The notes under the pieces are model-generated. The model saw only the letters and a program-made list of their open reading frames with translations. It did not search any database and was not told where the DNA came from. Both the position numbers and the translations under genes were made by a program. This document shows positions 15,112 to 22,674 of a DNA stretch of 29,557 nt, piece by piece. Positions within the stretch are counted from its first letter, which is position 1, and each line of letters starts with the position of its first letter. The stretch comes from an uncultured Paraprevotella sp. Lineage in GTDB: Bacteria; Bacteroidota; Bacteroidia; Bacteroidales; Bacteroidaceae. The stretch spans positions 1 to 29,557 of the forward strand of contig CAJUDC010000013.1 of NCBI GenBank assembly GCA_910584955.1. The letters run 5' to 3'.

Positions 15112-15119
15112 TAATTTTG
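15112..15119 (+). promoter_or_regulatory. -7 box for the lipoprotein-murB unit
   Basis: TAATTTTG matches TAnnTTTG; transcription would start near 15125. A purine-rich AGAGGAGGG follows at 15129-15137, too far from the ATG at 15160 to be an ordinary ribosome-binding site. Confidence 0.45.
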
Positions 15120-15159
15120 TGCGTTTTTAGAGGAGGGATTTGAGAGGTCCCGTGTTAGT

Positions 15160-16002
15160 ATGTTAAAGGATTTTATAAGGTTTATGTGTGTGGCTGCGGT
15201 GCTGGTAGCCTGCGGTCCCGGTAGAGCGACACAAGAGGAAGCGGCGGATGCTTGGGAGACGGATTCGGTTGAGGCGGTGACCGACACGCTGGAACAGGCC
15301 GAAGAAGAAGACATTCAGGCTTTGCCTAAAAGTGTGGACGAATTGTTCGACGATTTTATTTTTAATTTTGCCCACAACAAGCGTTTGCAGTTGGAACGAG
15401 TGCGTTTTCCGTTGCCGGTGACGGAGGCCGACGGGGCATGTTACAAGATCGCACGCAGCCAGTGGAAGCATGAGAGCCTCTTCATGCAACAGGATTTTTA
15501 TACGGTCCTGTTTAACGACGAAGAGCAACTGGAACTGGAGAAGAGTACCGAACGGGAGCAGGTTCAGGTGGAATGGATCCAACTGGAGGAACTGTTCGTA
15601 AAGACGTATTCCTTCAGCCGCATATCGGGGCTGTGGATGCTGGTGGGCGAGCAGGTACATCCGGTTGAGAATCACGATATGGCCGAATTCCTTGCTTTTT
15701 ATCAGCATTTTGCCACCGATTCCGCTTTTCAACGAAAAAGTCTGTCGAGAAAGTTGCATTATGCGACTGCCGACCCTGATAACGATTTCGAGTACATCGA
15801 AGGCACACTGGATGCCGACCAGTGGTTTGCCATTCGGCCGCAGATGCCTTCGGGCACGATCACCAATATCCGTTACGGACAGGAATACACCGACCCGAAC
15901 AAGGTGCTGTTGCTCAAGCGCGGTATTGCCAATGGCATGATGGACATATTTACATTTAGAAAGACCGGTCAGCGCTGGCAGTTGGCCGCTTATGAAAATT
16001 AG
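15160..16002 (+). CDS. DUF4348-like lipoprotein
   Basis: A 280-aa predicted lipoprotein. The N-terminus has a hydrophobic signal ending in the lipobox LVAC (C at about residue 18), followed by an acidic linker rich in Glu, Asp and Thr (about 22-55). The remaining domain resembles DUF4348 proteins of Bacteroidales (segments VDELFDDFIFNFAHNK, FMQQDFYTVLFN and RISGLWMLVGE). DUF4348 is my recollection of the family and its function is unknown. It should be anchored to the inner or outer membrane after lipidation. It is the first gene of a run with murB, whose start is near or overlaps its stop, which hints at an envelope role. Confidence 0.8.
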   Translation: MLKDFIRFMCVAAVLVACGPGRATQEEAADAWETDSVEAVTDTLEQAEEEDIQALPKSVDELFDDFIFNFAHNKRLQLERVRFPLPVTEADGACYKIARSQWKHESLFMQQDFYTVLFNDEEQLELEKSTEREQVQVEWIQLEELFVKTYSFSRISGLWMLVGEQVHPVENHDMAEFLAFYQHFATDSAFQRKSLSRKLHYATADPDNDFEYIEGTLDADQWFAIRPQMPSGTITNIRYGQEYTDPNKVLLLKRGIANGMMDIFTFRKTGQRWQLAAYEN

Positions 16003-16009
16003 AAAACAG

Positions 16010-17041
16010 ATGAAGGAAATCACGAACTGTTCGCTGTTGCGGTACAACACATTCGGCTTTGACGTCAAGGCCCGTTGCATGATGGAGTATGATTCGGAGG
16101 AAGATCTGCAGCGGGTGCTTGAGCGGGTCCGTACCGCTTATGCCGGCTGTCCGGTGTTGCATATCGGTGGCGGGAGCAATCTGTTGTTTCGGACGGATTT
16201 TGACGGTGTTGTGCTGCATTCGGCCATTCGGGGCATAACCTGCGATTCGTTGACTTCCGATACGGTCCGTTTGCGGGTGGGAGCCGGTGTGGTATGGGAT
16301 GAGTTGGTTGCATATTGTGTGGAGCACCACTATTGCGGGTTGGAGAACCTCTCGTTGATTCCCGGTGAGGTAGGTGCCTCGGCAGTGCAGAACATCGGAG
16401 CTTACGGTGCCGAAGCCAAGGATTTTATCTCTGGCGTGGAGGCCGTTGAACTGGCGACGGGCGAGAAGCGTTTCTTTTCGACTGCCGATTGTCGTTATGC
16501 CTATCGGCAGAGCGTCTTCAAGCAGGAATTGCGCGGTCGTTATGCCGTAACCTATGTGTGGTTCGACCTCTCCACGGCATTTGTTCCCAACCTGGATTAC
16601 GGAGGCATCCGACGGGAACTGGAAGCCGAAGGGATAGCCACAGAGCACCTTCGGCCTGCCGATGTGCGTCGGGTTGTGATGAATATCCGTCGCAGTAAAT
16701 TACCCGATCCGGCTCAGACGGGTAATGCAGGCAGCTTTTTTATGAATCCGGTAGTGGAGAAGAGTGTATATGAAGAATGGATACGGCGCTATCCCGATAT
16801 GCCTCATTATGAGGTTGACACTGAGCATGTGAAGGTGCCCGCCGGATGGATGATCGACCGTTGCGGATGGAAAGGACGTTCGCTTGGGCGGGCGGCGGTG
16901 CACGACAAGCAGGCGCTTGTACTCGTAAATCGGGGTGGGGCCTCCGGCGCAGAAGTGCTGGCACTTTCCGATGCGATACGGGCTTCGGTCAGGGAAAAGT
17001 TCGGGATAGACATCCGTCCCGAAGTGAATATCATAGGTTAG
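16010..17041 (+). CDS. murB: UDP-N-acetylenolpyruvoylglucosamine reductase
   Basis: A 343-aa MurB. It reduces UDP-GlcNAc-enolpyruvate to UDP-MurNAc with NADPH and FAD in cytosolic peptidoglycan precursor synthesis. The FAD-binding segment HIGGGSNLLF is near 51-60, followed by IPGEVGASAVQNIGAYG. The catalytic serine is in GNAGSFFMNP. The C-terminal GWMIDRCGWKG and RPEVNIIG complete the fold. The GSFFMNP and Tyr-loop layout fits the longer, E. coli-like type I MurB. I prefer the ATG at 16010, because MKEITNCSLLRYNTFG matches the family N-terminus. An ATG at 15992 would add six residues and overlap the lipoprotein stop. The metallo-hydrolase gene follows after 6 bp. Confidence 0.96.
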   Translation: MKEITNCSLLRYNTFGFDVKARCMMEYDSEEDLQRVLERVRTAYAGCPVLHIGGGSNLLFRTDFDGVVLHSAIRGITCDSLTSDTVRLRVGAGVVWDELVAYCVEHHYCGLENLSLIPGEVGASAVQNIGAYGAEAKDFISGVEAVELATGEKRFFSTADCRYAYRQSVFKQELRGRYAVTYVWFDLSTAFVPNLDYGGIRRELEAEGIATEHLRPADVRRVVMNIRRSKLPDPAQTGNAGSFFMNPVVEKSVYEEWIRRYPDMPHYEVDTEHVKVPAGWMIDRCGWKGRSLGRAAVHDKQALVLVNRGGASGAEVLALSDAIRASVREKFGIDIRPEVNIIG

Positions 17042-17047
17042 GAAAGC

Positions 17048-17806
17048 ATGAGATTCAGATTTTTGGGAACCGGGACCAGCACCGGAGTGCCGCAGATCGG
17101 ATGCCGCTGTGAAGTCTGTACGAGCAGTGATCCGCGCGACAGACGGCTGCGCTGTTCGGCGTGTGTAGAGACGTCAGAGGCCCGTATCCTGCTGGATTGC
17201 GGGCCGGATTTCCGCCAGCAGATGTTGCAGACGAGATTTGCCCGGTTGGATGCCGTGCTGCTCACGCACGAGCATTACGACCATGTGGGAGGGCTGGACG
17301 ACTTGCGCCCTTACAGTGTATTCGGTGATGTGCCCGTATATGCCGACGAACTGACGGTCGGTCATCTGAAAGAGCGTATGCCGTATTGTTTTGCGGAAAA
17401 CAAATATCCGGGTGTACCGCAATTGTGTCTGCACCGTGTGGCTCCGCACGACAGCTTGCAGATCGGTGACGTGACGGTGACCGCCATACGGGTGATGCAC
17501 GGGCGTCTGCCCATTTTGGGATATCGGTTGAACAGTCTGGCCTACATCACTGACATGAAAACGCTTCCCGACGAAGAAACGGCGCTTTTGCAAGGACTTG
17601 ACGTACTGGTGGTCAATGCGCTCCGCCATACGGAACATAATACCCATCAGACGGTGGAAGACGCCTGTCGTCTGGCGGAACAATTGCAAGTGCCTCGTAC
17701 GTATCTCATCCATATGGGGCACAGTCTGGGGTTGCATGCCCGGGAAGACAGGCTTTTGCCTGCGGGGGTTCATCTTGCCTATGACGGCTTGGAGATAGAA
17801 TGTTGA
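17048..17806 (+). CDS. MBL-fold metallo-hydrolase, PhnP-like
   Basis: A 252-aa metallo-beta-lactamase-fold hydrolase. The di-metal site includes the THEHYDH motif (H74, H76, D78, H79), with further ligands likely in VMHGRLP and HMGHSLG. A cysteine cluster near the N-terminus (GCRCEVC, about 18-24) is typical of the PhnP/YycJ-like subgroup, where cysteines bind structural zinc. Family members act as cyclic-phosphate phosphodiesterases or nucleases. No phosphonate genes are nearby, so a PhnP role in C-P lyase metabolism is not supported here. It is tightly linked to murB and probably co-transcribed with it. Confidence 0.9.
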   Translation: MRFRFLGTGTSTGVPQIGCRCEVCTSSDPRDRRLRCSACVETSEARILLDCGPDFRQQMLQTRFARLDAVLLTHEHYDHVGGLDDLRPYSVFGDVPVYADELTVGHLKERMPYCFAENKYPGVPQLCLHRVAPHDSLQIGDVTVTAIRVMHGRLPILGYRLNSLAYITDMKTLPDEETALLQGLDVLVVNALRHTEHNTHQTVEDACRLAEQLQVPRTYLIHMGHSLGLHAREDRLLPAGVHLAYDGLEIEC

Positions 17807-17942
17807 CAGGAGAACCGGCGTTGAATGGAGCGATGAATCACAATCGGACCCGTTTACACTTTGTGTGATAAGGGGCAAAACGGCATCGAAACATGAATAA
17901 GTGTTAAAAACGTTCCCCAAACAGATTTTTTTTCAGATTTTC

Positions 17943-17973
17943 TTTGTCAGTCTGTAAAATCATCGTATATTTG
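17943..17973 (+). promoter_or_regulatory. Canonical promoter of the candidate sRNA
   Basis: TTTG (17943-17946), 19 nt, then TATATTTG (17966-17973): a full match to the Bacteroidota -33/-7 consensus. Transcription should start near 17980. No protein gene lies downstream on this strand until 20288. Confidence 0.75.
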
Positions 17974-17979
17974 CATCGT

Positions 17980-18042
17980 GTTTTTCATAGTATTAGATTT
18001 AAGGTTAACAAGGTTGGAGTACGGCGGTACTCCTTTTTTTTT
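17980..18042 (+). ncRNA. Candidate small RNA, about 60 nt
   Basis: A short transcript is bounded by a full promoter and an intrinsic terminator, with no start codon in a good context between them. The first 36 nt are AT-rich (including AGATTTAAGGTTAACAAGG) and predicted to be largely single-stranded, so they are the likely pairing or binding region. The last part folds into GGAGTAC-GGCG-GTACTCC followed by a T-run. The gene lies between the convergent metallo-hydrolase and MATE genes and would be antisense to the MATE 3' end if terminator read-through occurred. I have an unverified impression that the 5' segment recurs in Bacteroides genomes. Its target is unknown. Confidence 0.6.
18016..18042 (+). 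terminator. Terminator of the candidate sRNA
   Basis: A perfect 7-bp stem (18016-18022 with 18027-18033), a GGCG loop and a T-run at 18034-18042. This is a textbook intrinsic terminator. Confidence 0.85.
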
Positions 18043-18079
18043 CTCCCTGCCCGACCGTGAGGTCAGGCAGGGAGATTTT
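18042..18079 (+). terminator. Second hairpin overlapping the MATE stop
   Basis: TCTCCCTGCC pairs with GGCAGGGAGA (18042-18051 with 18066-18075), then a C/A mismatch, GACC with GGTC, and a GTGA loop. TTTTC follows on the plus strand. The MATE stop codon (18063-18065) lies inside the stem. The T-run polarity suits plus-strand termination, though the hairpin could also protect the MATE mRNA 3' end. Confidence 0.65.
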
Positions 18080-19442
18080 CTTGTGCCCGGATGTGCAAGC
18101 CCGTTTGTTGTATGAACCGCCGGCAATAAAGCGTGCCGGCCAAAGTCAGTGCTACGGGGAAGGCCATCCAGATGCCTACAGCCCCCAGCGAGCAGGGGAA
18201 TCCCAATATGTAGCTTAACGGTAGCGACACGATGATATAGCTTATGAACGCATAACGCATCATCGGCTTTACGTCGGCAATGCCGCGTAGTGAGTTGGCG
18301 AAATTGGTTTGCAGGGCATCACCGAATTGATAAAGCACGAACGGAAGCATCAGGCTGAGTACGATACGGTTCACTTCCTCATCGTGGGTAAAGAACGTTC
18401 CGATGGAATGGCGGCCTGCCACAATAGCACCGGCTATGACGATTCCCGCCATCATAATCAGCCGGCAACCGGCCAAAGCGCTCCTGCGCACGTTCGCCCA
18501 ATCGTCCACTCCCTGAAAATGGCTGATGCGTATGGCCACCGCCGCGCCTATGCCGTAATAAACCAAAAAACATACGGATCCTACGTTACACATAATCTGG
18601 TGAGCGGCCAGTTGTGCCTCGCCCAGCCAGCCCTGCATGACGGCACACAGGGAGAAAGAGGCGGCTTCCATGCCCATCTGCAAGGCTATGGGCATGCCTA
18701 ACCGGTGCAATTCCGCCCGCTGTTCCGCGTTTTCCTTCCGACAGAAGAATCCTTCTCTGTAGACGGCAAAGCGTTTGCTTCGCGTGATGACAAGGATGAT
18801 GGCCGTCAGCATGAACAGGCGCGAGGTCAGGGTCGACAGTCCGGCGCCCAGAATACCCAGTTCGGGCATAGGTCCCACACCGTAGATGAACAGCCAGTTC
18901 CCGATGATATTCTGTACGTTGGCTGCGAGCAGTATCCACATGGGAGTGCGGGTGTCTCCCACACCGTCGGCAAACTGCTTGAAGGCATTGAACATCATCT
19001 GAAGCGGGATCGAGAAAAGGATGGTAAGGTAGTATATACGCATCTCCGGCAACAGATGTTCCGGCTGGTCCATGTAGTCCAGAAAAAAGTAGAGCGCCCC
19101 CATGAAACCCGTCAGCAGCAGGCTGGCCCGTGTGTTGATGTAAAGACTTGAACGCAGCGTACGTCCGGCCTGGAAATATTCTCCCCGGGCATGGAACGCT
19201 CCTACAACGGGAGTGGAACCGTATGAATACCCCATACCGGCCACAAGGATAAGCATCATAAGGCTGTTCACGAAACTGGCGGCAGCCAGTGAGTGCGCAC
19301 TATATTGTCCCATCATCACCGTGTCGGCCAGTCCTTGCACGATGCTGCCTATCTGGCCGATGACAATGGGGACACCCAACGAGACGAGCGCGCTGTAGTG
19401 ATGGCTGTAACTATGCGGGGAATGAGGATTAATCAGTTTCAT
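18063..19442 (-). CDS. MATE-family efflux transporter
   Basis: A 459-aa multidrug and toxin extrusion (MatE) exporter with about 12 membrane segments in two similar halves. It begins with SLGVPIVIGQIGSIVQGLADTVMMG, the typical first helix with the conserved P and Q positions, and later has GNWLFIYGVG between the halves and GLGI-type helices in the second half. Family members extrude cations or drugs in exchange for Na+ or H+ across the inner membrane; the substrate is unknown. The only Met before the first helix sets the start at 19442. No -7 box lies between the upstream dedA-type gene and this start. Instead a terminator-like hairpin sits at 19457-19484, so expression may depend on read-through. 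Confidence 0.93.
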   Translation of the reverse strand: MKLINPHSPHSYSHHYSALVSLGVPIVIGQIGSIVQGLADTVMMGQYSAHSLAAASFVNSLMMLILVAGMGYSYGSTPVVGAFHARGEYFQAGRTLRSSLYINTRASLLLTGFMGALYFFLDYMDQPEHLLPEMRIYYLTILFSIPLQMMFNAFKQFADGVGDTRTPMWILLAANVQNIIGNWLFIYGVGPMPELGILGAGLSTLTSRLFMLTAIILVITRSKRFAVYREGFFCRKENAEQRAELHRLGMPIALQMGMEAASFSLCAVMQGWLGEAQLAAHQIMCNVGSVCFLVYYGIGAAVAIRISHFQGVDDWANVRRSALAGCRLIMMAGIVIAGAIVAGRHSIGTFFTHDEEVNRIVLSLMLPFVLYQFGDALQTNFANSLRGIADVKPMMRYAFISYIIVSLPLSYILGFPCSLGAVGIWMAFPVALTLAGTLYCRRFIQQTGLHIRAQENLPA

Positions 19443-19456
19443 ACGTGTGATTTTAT

Positions 19457-19484
19457 AAAAAACTCCGCCGGATAAGAGCGGAGT
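19457..19484 (-). terminator. Terminator or attenuator between dedA-type gene and MATE
   Basis: On the minus strand ACTCCGC pairs with GCGGAGT across a 9-nt loop and is followed by TTTTTT. It lies 30 bp after the DedA stop and 14 bp before the MATE start. Confidence 0.75.
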
Positions 19485-19514
19485 GAATACGACAGGCTGA
19501 GAGAGATGGCTCCG

Positions 19515-20141
19515 CTATTTTTTCCATCCTTTATAGGCGAGATAAGCTACTACGGCTACTCCCAATGCCAGGAACACGTACTTCAGTTCGTGGCTGTAGG
19601 CGTTTACCTGGTTCATCAGTTGGTCTTCCGGTACGATGCTTTGCAGGTACCATCCGATGGCCGCGAGTATGCTGTTCCATATTCCGGCGCCCAACGTGGT
19701 GTACAGCAGGAACGAGCTGAGTTTCATTCGGGCTAGACCGGCCGGAATGGAGATGAGCTGCCTTACGGCCGGTACCAGTCGTCCTACAAAAGTGGATACG
19801 GCACCGTGTTCGTCGAAATACTTCTCGGCCCGTTCCACCTTCTGCGCATCCAGCAGGCAGATGTGGCCGATACGGCTGTTGGCAAACCGGTACACCATCG
19901 GTCGGCCGATGAAGTAAGCCAGGTAGTAGTTGACGACAGCGCCGATGTTGGCCCCCAGCGTGGCGAAAAAAACGATAAGAAAAATATTCAGTTCGCCTGT
20001 CCCCGCTGCCTTATAGGCCGCCGGAGGCACTACTATTTCGGAGGGAAAAGGAATAAAAGAACTCTCGATAGCCATCAGCAGGGTGATGGTCCAGTAATTC
20101 AGGTTGTCTAAGCACCATTGGATAAAGGCAACGGATTCCAT
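19515..20141 (-). CDS. DedA-family membrane protein
   Basis: A 208-aa DedA (SNARE-associated/VTT) protein. It carries the family signatures ESSFIPFPSE near residues 21-30 and FVGRLVPAVRQLISIPAGLARM in the second half, with several hydrophobic segments between and after. DedA proteins sit in the inner membrane; several are undecaprenyl-phosphate or phospholipid flippases and matter for membrane potential and drug tolerance. Which lipid this one handles is not evident. The ATG at 20141 is preferred to 20183, because the -7 box at 20181-20188 overlaps the latter. The MATE gene follows beyond a terminator-like hairpin. Confidence 0.93.
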   Translation of the reverse strand: MESVAFIQWCLDNLNYWTITLLMAIESSFIPFPSEIVVPPAAYKAAGTGELNIFLIVFFATLGANIGAVVNYYLAYFIGRPMVYRFANSRIGHICLLDAQKVERAEKYFDEHGAVSTFVGRLVPAVRQLISIPAGLARMKLSSFLLYTTLGAGIWNSILAAIGWYLQSIVPEDQLMNQVNAYSHELKYVFLALGVAVVAYLAYKGWKK

Positions 20142-20180
20142 ATAAGTCGGTCTGATTGATATTACTTTCTGATTCGGGTG

Positions 20181-20188
20181 CAAAGATA
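20181..20188 (-). promoter_or_regulatory. -7 box for the dedA-type gene
   Basis: The minus strand reads TATCTTTG, an exact TAnnTTTG match, giving a leader of about 35 nt to the ATG at 20141. No -33 TTTG at the usual distance. Confidence 0.45.
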
Positions 20189-20254
20189 CGCTTTTCTTAG
20201 GTTAAAACCTGCTAAACCCTATTCTTTTTTGATTTTCGCTATTTATATATTTGT

Positions 20255-20262
20255 TACCTTTG
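20255..20262 (+). promoter_or_regulatory. -7 box for the PHP gene
   Basis: TACCTTTG is an exact -7 match with transcription starting near 20268, 20 nt before the ATG at 20288. A second box-like TATATTTG lies just upstream (about 20246-20253), so the start could vary. Confidence 0.45.
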
Positions 20263-20287
20263 CGGGCAGTTTAACCGGATAAAAAGG

Positions 20288-21019
20288 ATGAAGATAGAAC
20301 TGGATTTGCATACGCATACTCTTATGTCGGGGCATGCGTTCAGTACATTGCAGGAAATGGCGGCTGAGGCCGCCCGAAAAGGCCTTCGCTATTTGGGTAT
20401 TGCCGAACACGGACCGATGGTACCCGGTGCGTGCGACCCTATTTATTTTCGCAATTATTACGTCGTACCGCGTTATGTCGACGGCGTGCGATTGCTGATG
20501 GGGGCGGAACTGAACATCATGGACTTTCGCGGGACGCTGGATTTGGATGAGAGCTATTATCCGCGTTTCGACCATTTGGTGGCAGGTATTCATAAACTGT
20601 GTTTCACTCCCGGCACGGTGGTGCAGAACACGGATGCGATATTGGGTGCCATGCACAACTCGAGAGTAAACATCATCAGTCATCCCGCCGATGGGGCGGC
20701 GACGGTGGATCTGGAAGCTTTGGTGAAGGCATCGCGCGACACCCGTACGCTGCTGGAGGTGAATAACAGTTCGCTGAATCCGCTACGCAAGAACCCGGTA
20801 GCACGCGACAACAATCGCCAGCTGTTGCGGTTGTGCCGGCGATACGACGTGCCGGTTATCTTGGGAAGTGATGCACACATCGCCTTCTCCATAGCCGACT
20901 ATGGGAATATTCATGCGCTGCTCGTGGAGACGGATTTTCCCCACGAGCTGATCGTGAACGACGATATGCGCAAGTTTACCGGTTTTACGGGTTTGTCATT
21001 CGACGATCTGCCGCAGTAA
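20288..21019 (+). CDS. PHP-domain phosphatase, YcdX-like
   Basis: A 243-aa polymerase-and-histidinol-phosphatase (PHP) domain protein. Metal-binding motifs appear in the expected order: DLHTHT at residues 6-11, AEHGP near 39-43, MGAELNIMDFRG near 75-86, the AGIHK segment, ISHPAD, LEVNNSS, and GSDAH near the end. The size and the LxMSGHAFSTL stretch after the first motif fit the trinuclear-zinc YcdX phosphatases rather than HisK histidinol phosphatase. The substrate is unknown; E. coli YcdX is linked to swarming. It stands alone between the divergent dedA-type gene and the convergent glycosidase locus, with a hairpin just past its stop. Confidence 0.92.
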   Translation: MKIELDLHTHTLMSGHAFSTLQEMAAEAARKGLRYLGIAEHGPMVPGACDPIYFRNYYVVPRYVDGVRLLMGAELNIMDFRGTLDLDESYYPRFDHLVAGIHKLCFTPGTVVQNTDAILGAMHNSRVNIISHPADGAATVDLEALVKASRDTRTLLEVNNSSLNPLRKNPVARDNNRQLLRLCRRYDVPVILGSDAHIAFSIADYGNIHALLVETDFPHELIVNDDMRKFTGFTGLSFDDLPQ

Positions 21020-21029
21020 ACGCACGTTT

Positions 21030-21053
21030 CCCGTATGAAAGTATTTCAACGGG
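21030..21053 (+). terminator. Hairpin between convergent genes
   Basis: CCCGT-A-TGAAA pairs with TTTCA-ACGGG around a GTA loop: 10 bp with one bulged A. It sits 10 bp past the PHP stop and 10 bp past the stop of the opposing gene. The plus-strand tail CTTATTGCCGTTATTTTTT is only moderately U-rich. Confidence 0.5.
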
Positions 21054-21063
21054 CTTATTGCCG

Positions 21064-22674
21064 TTATTTTTTGAACTTCACACCTTTTTTGACATAAATG
21101 CCACGCGGGAGATTCCCGGATTGGAGTTGGGAAGTGGAGACCTTGCGCCCCGCCAGGTCGAATATTTCGTATTTCGGGGTATTTTTGTTCATGAGATCTC
21201 CATTTTCGTTCGGCCACGAAGCATTCTTGTCGTATACGGTATTGATGCCGGTAGGCAGACTGTTACCCAAGTAATAGAGTTCAACGTTGTCGAACACCGT
21301 CCAGCTGTTGGCGGTTGCATTGCCGGCGGCGCTTTTTATGCCTATGGTGAGTTGCCCGTTTGTCACTTCCACGATGAGCCGGTTGGTATAGTGTCCGGTC
21401 GTGAACAGAGCGGAAGCCGCTTCGAGCGATGCCGGAATACGTCCTTCCGAGGTATTCTCCGAAAGAAGAAGAGGAAGATCCGTACTGTTTGCTTCGTTGA
21501 ATACGGAGGCCAGAGTCAAGGTGTATTCGTTGGCATAGAGCAGTGCCAGTTGTTTTTCCGTGCTGTTTTTACGTCGGGATGCGGCTACCGAGGCTGTCCC
21601 GTCGCGGTAGAATCCCTGCATCCGCACTTCGTAGAAACCGTTGGGCACACTACCGAGATTCTGATGGATATTGAACGCCGTCCGGGATACTCCGGCACAC
21701 ATGTTGGTGACGTCTCCTCCCTGTGTGAAATCCCCTTGCCATGCAGTTATCCGGGAATCGTTGCGTCCGAAATCAGGGCACTTTATGAGAAAGGTGGCAT
21801 CTGCGGGACTTTCCGCCGTGGCGTCGTTGAGTTCGGCCGATAATGTCGCTTTCGTCAGTATGTCCCATTGCGCTTCCGGAAGGTTTTTATGAGTGAGCGT
21901 GGTGTTCAGCTCTTTCGCGGTCGTATGTCCCCAGTAGTTTTCCCCCACAGGACGGAGTGTATAAGAGCCGTTTTCCGTCCGGTCGATGTGAAATTCCGTT
22001 ACGGTTCCGTCCAGGTAGCCGTTTGCTGCGGCATAATGATTGCCTCCTCCGTTGTTGATCCGGCTGTCCAGTGCATAACGTCCGTTGGGGAGTTCCACGA
22101 GGCGAAAATCCAAGGCGTGAGGGCTCATTACGGCTTGCGTCCCCCACGACTGGCCGGCATTGAGAAACATTCCGCTTTTCTTGTTGCGTAGATACACTGC
22201 GGCGCCGGCGCCGTCTATTTCTTCACTGGAGTGTCGCTCTTGTCCGTAGTACGTTAGCCTGACATTGTCGATGCCCATCCATTGAAAGTTTCTTTGTTTG
22301 GAACGTAGTCCGATGCGTAGTGTCTCATCTTTTACGTAGACGGTGACGGAGTAATCTTTCGGGGTGGCGTCGGTGATTTCGCACTCCTCTTGATTGGCAA
22401 AAAGCGTGACGGTCGGTGCCTCTTGCGAACCGCCGGAAATAGGGTAGCTTCGGAATGCGGAAGCTGTCAGCCGGTACGTTCCGTCGGGCACTTTAAGCTC
22501 CTGATAAATGTCGCCGGTGAACGAGCGCGAATCCCAGTTCTCGAAATACGCTCCGTGGATGGTGCCGCCTTGGTTGGACGCTATGCCACGGTTGACGGCT
22601 TGGGAGGTGCATGTCCATCCGCTGGTGGAATAATCGAATTCCGGGTTTATCACAACAACATCCGCAGGGCTTTC
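21064..22674 (-). pseudogene. Carbohydrate-binding/tail half of a split GH43 gene
   Basis: The frame lacks a signal peptide and its first possible start is a GTG at 22653, inside the end of the GH43 frame. Coding character reaches further up: residues ESPADVVVINPEF just before and across the GTG match ESPADATFLIKCPDF in the middle of the same protein. The frame encodes two related beta-rich modules (about 1-145 and 290-465 from the GTG; each has a VPxGxY segment and ends DNVxLxYYG or similar), separated by a region resembling a ricin-type trefoil (SGMFLNAGQSWG). It ends in IFDLAGRKV...GIYVKKG, a Bacteroidota C-terminal tail. A signal-less secreted tail protein makes little sense alone, so I read it as the 3' part of the GH43 gene after a frameshift. 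The alternative is a translationally coupled second gene. Confidence 0.65.
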
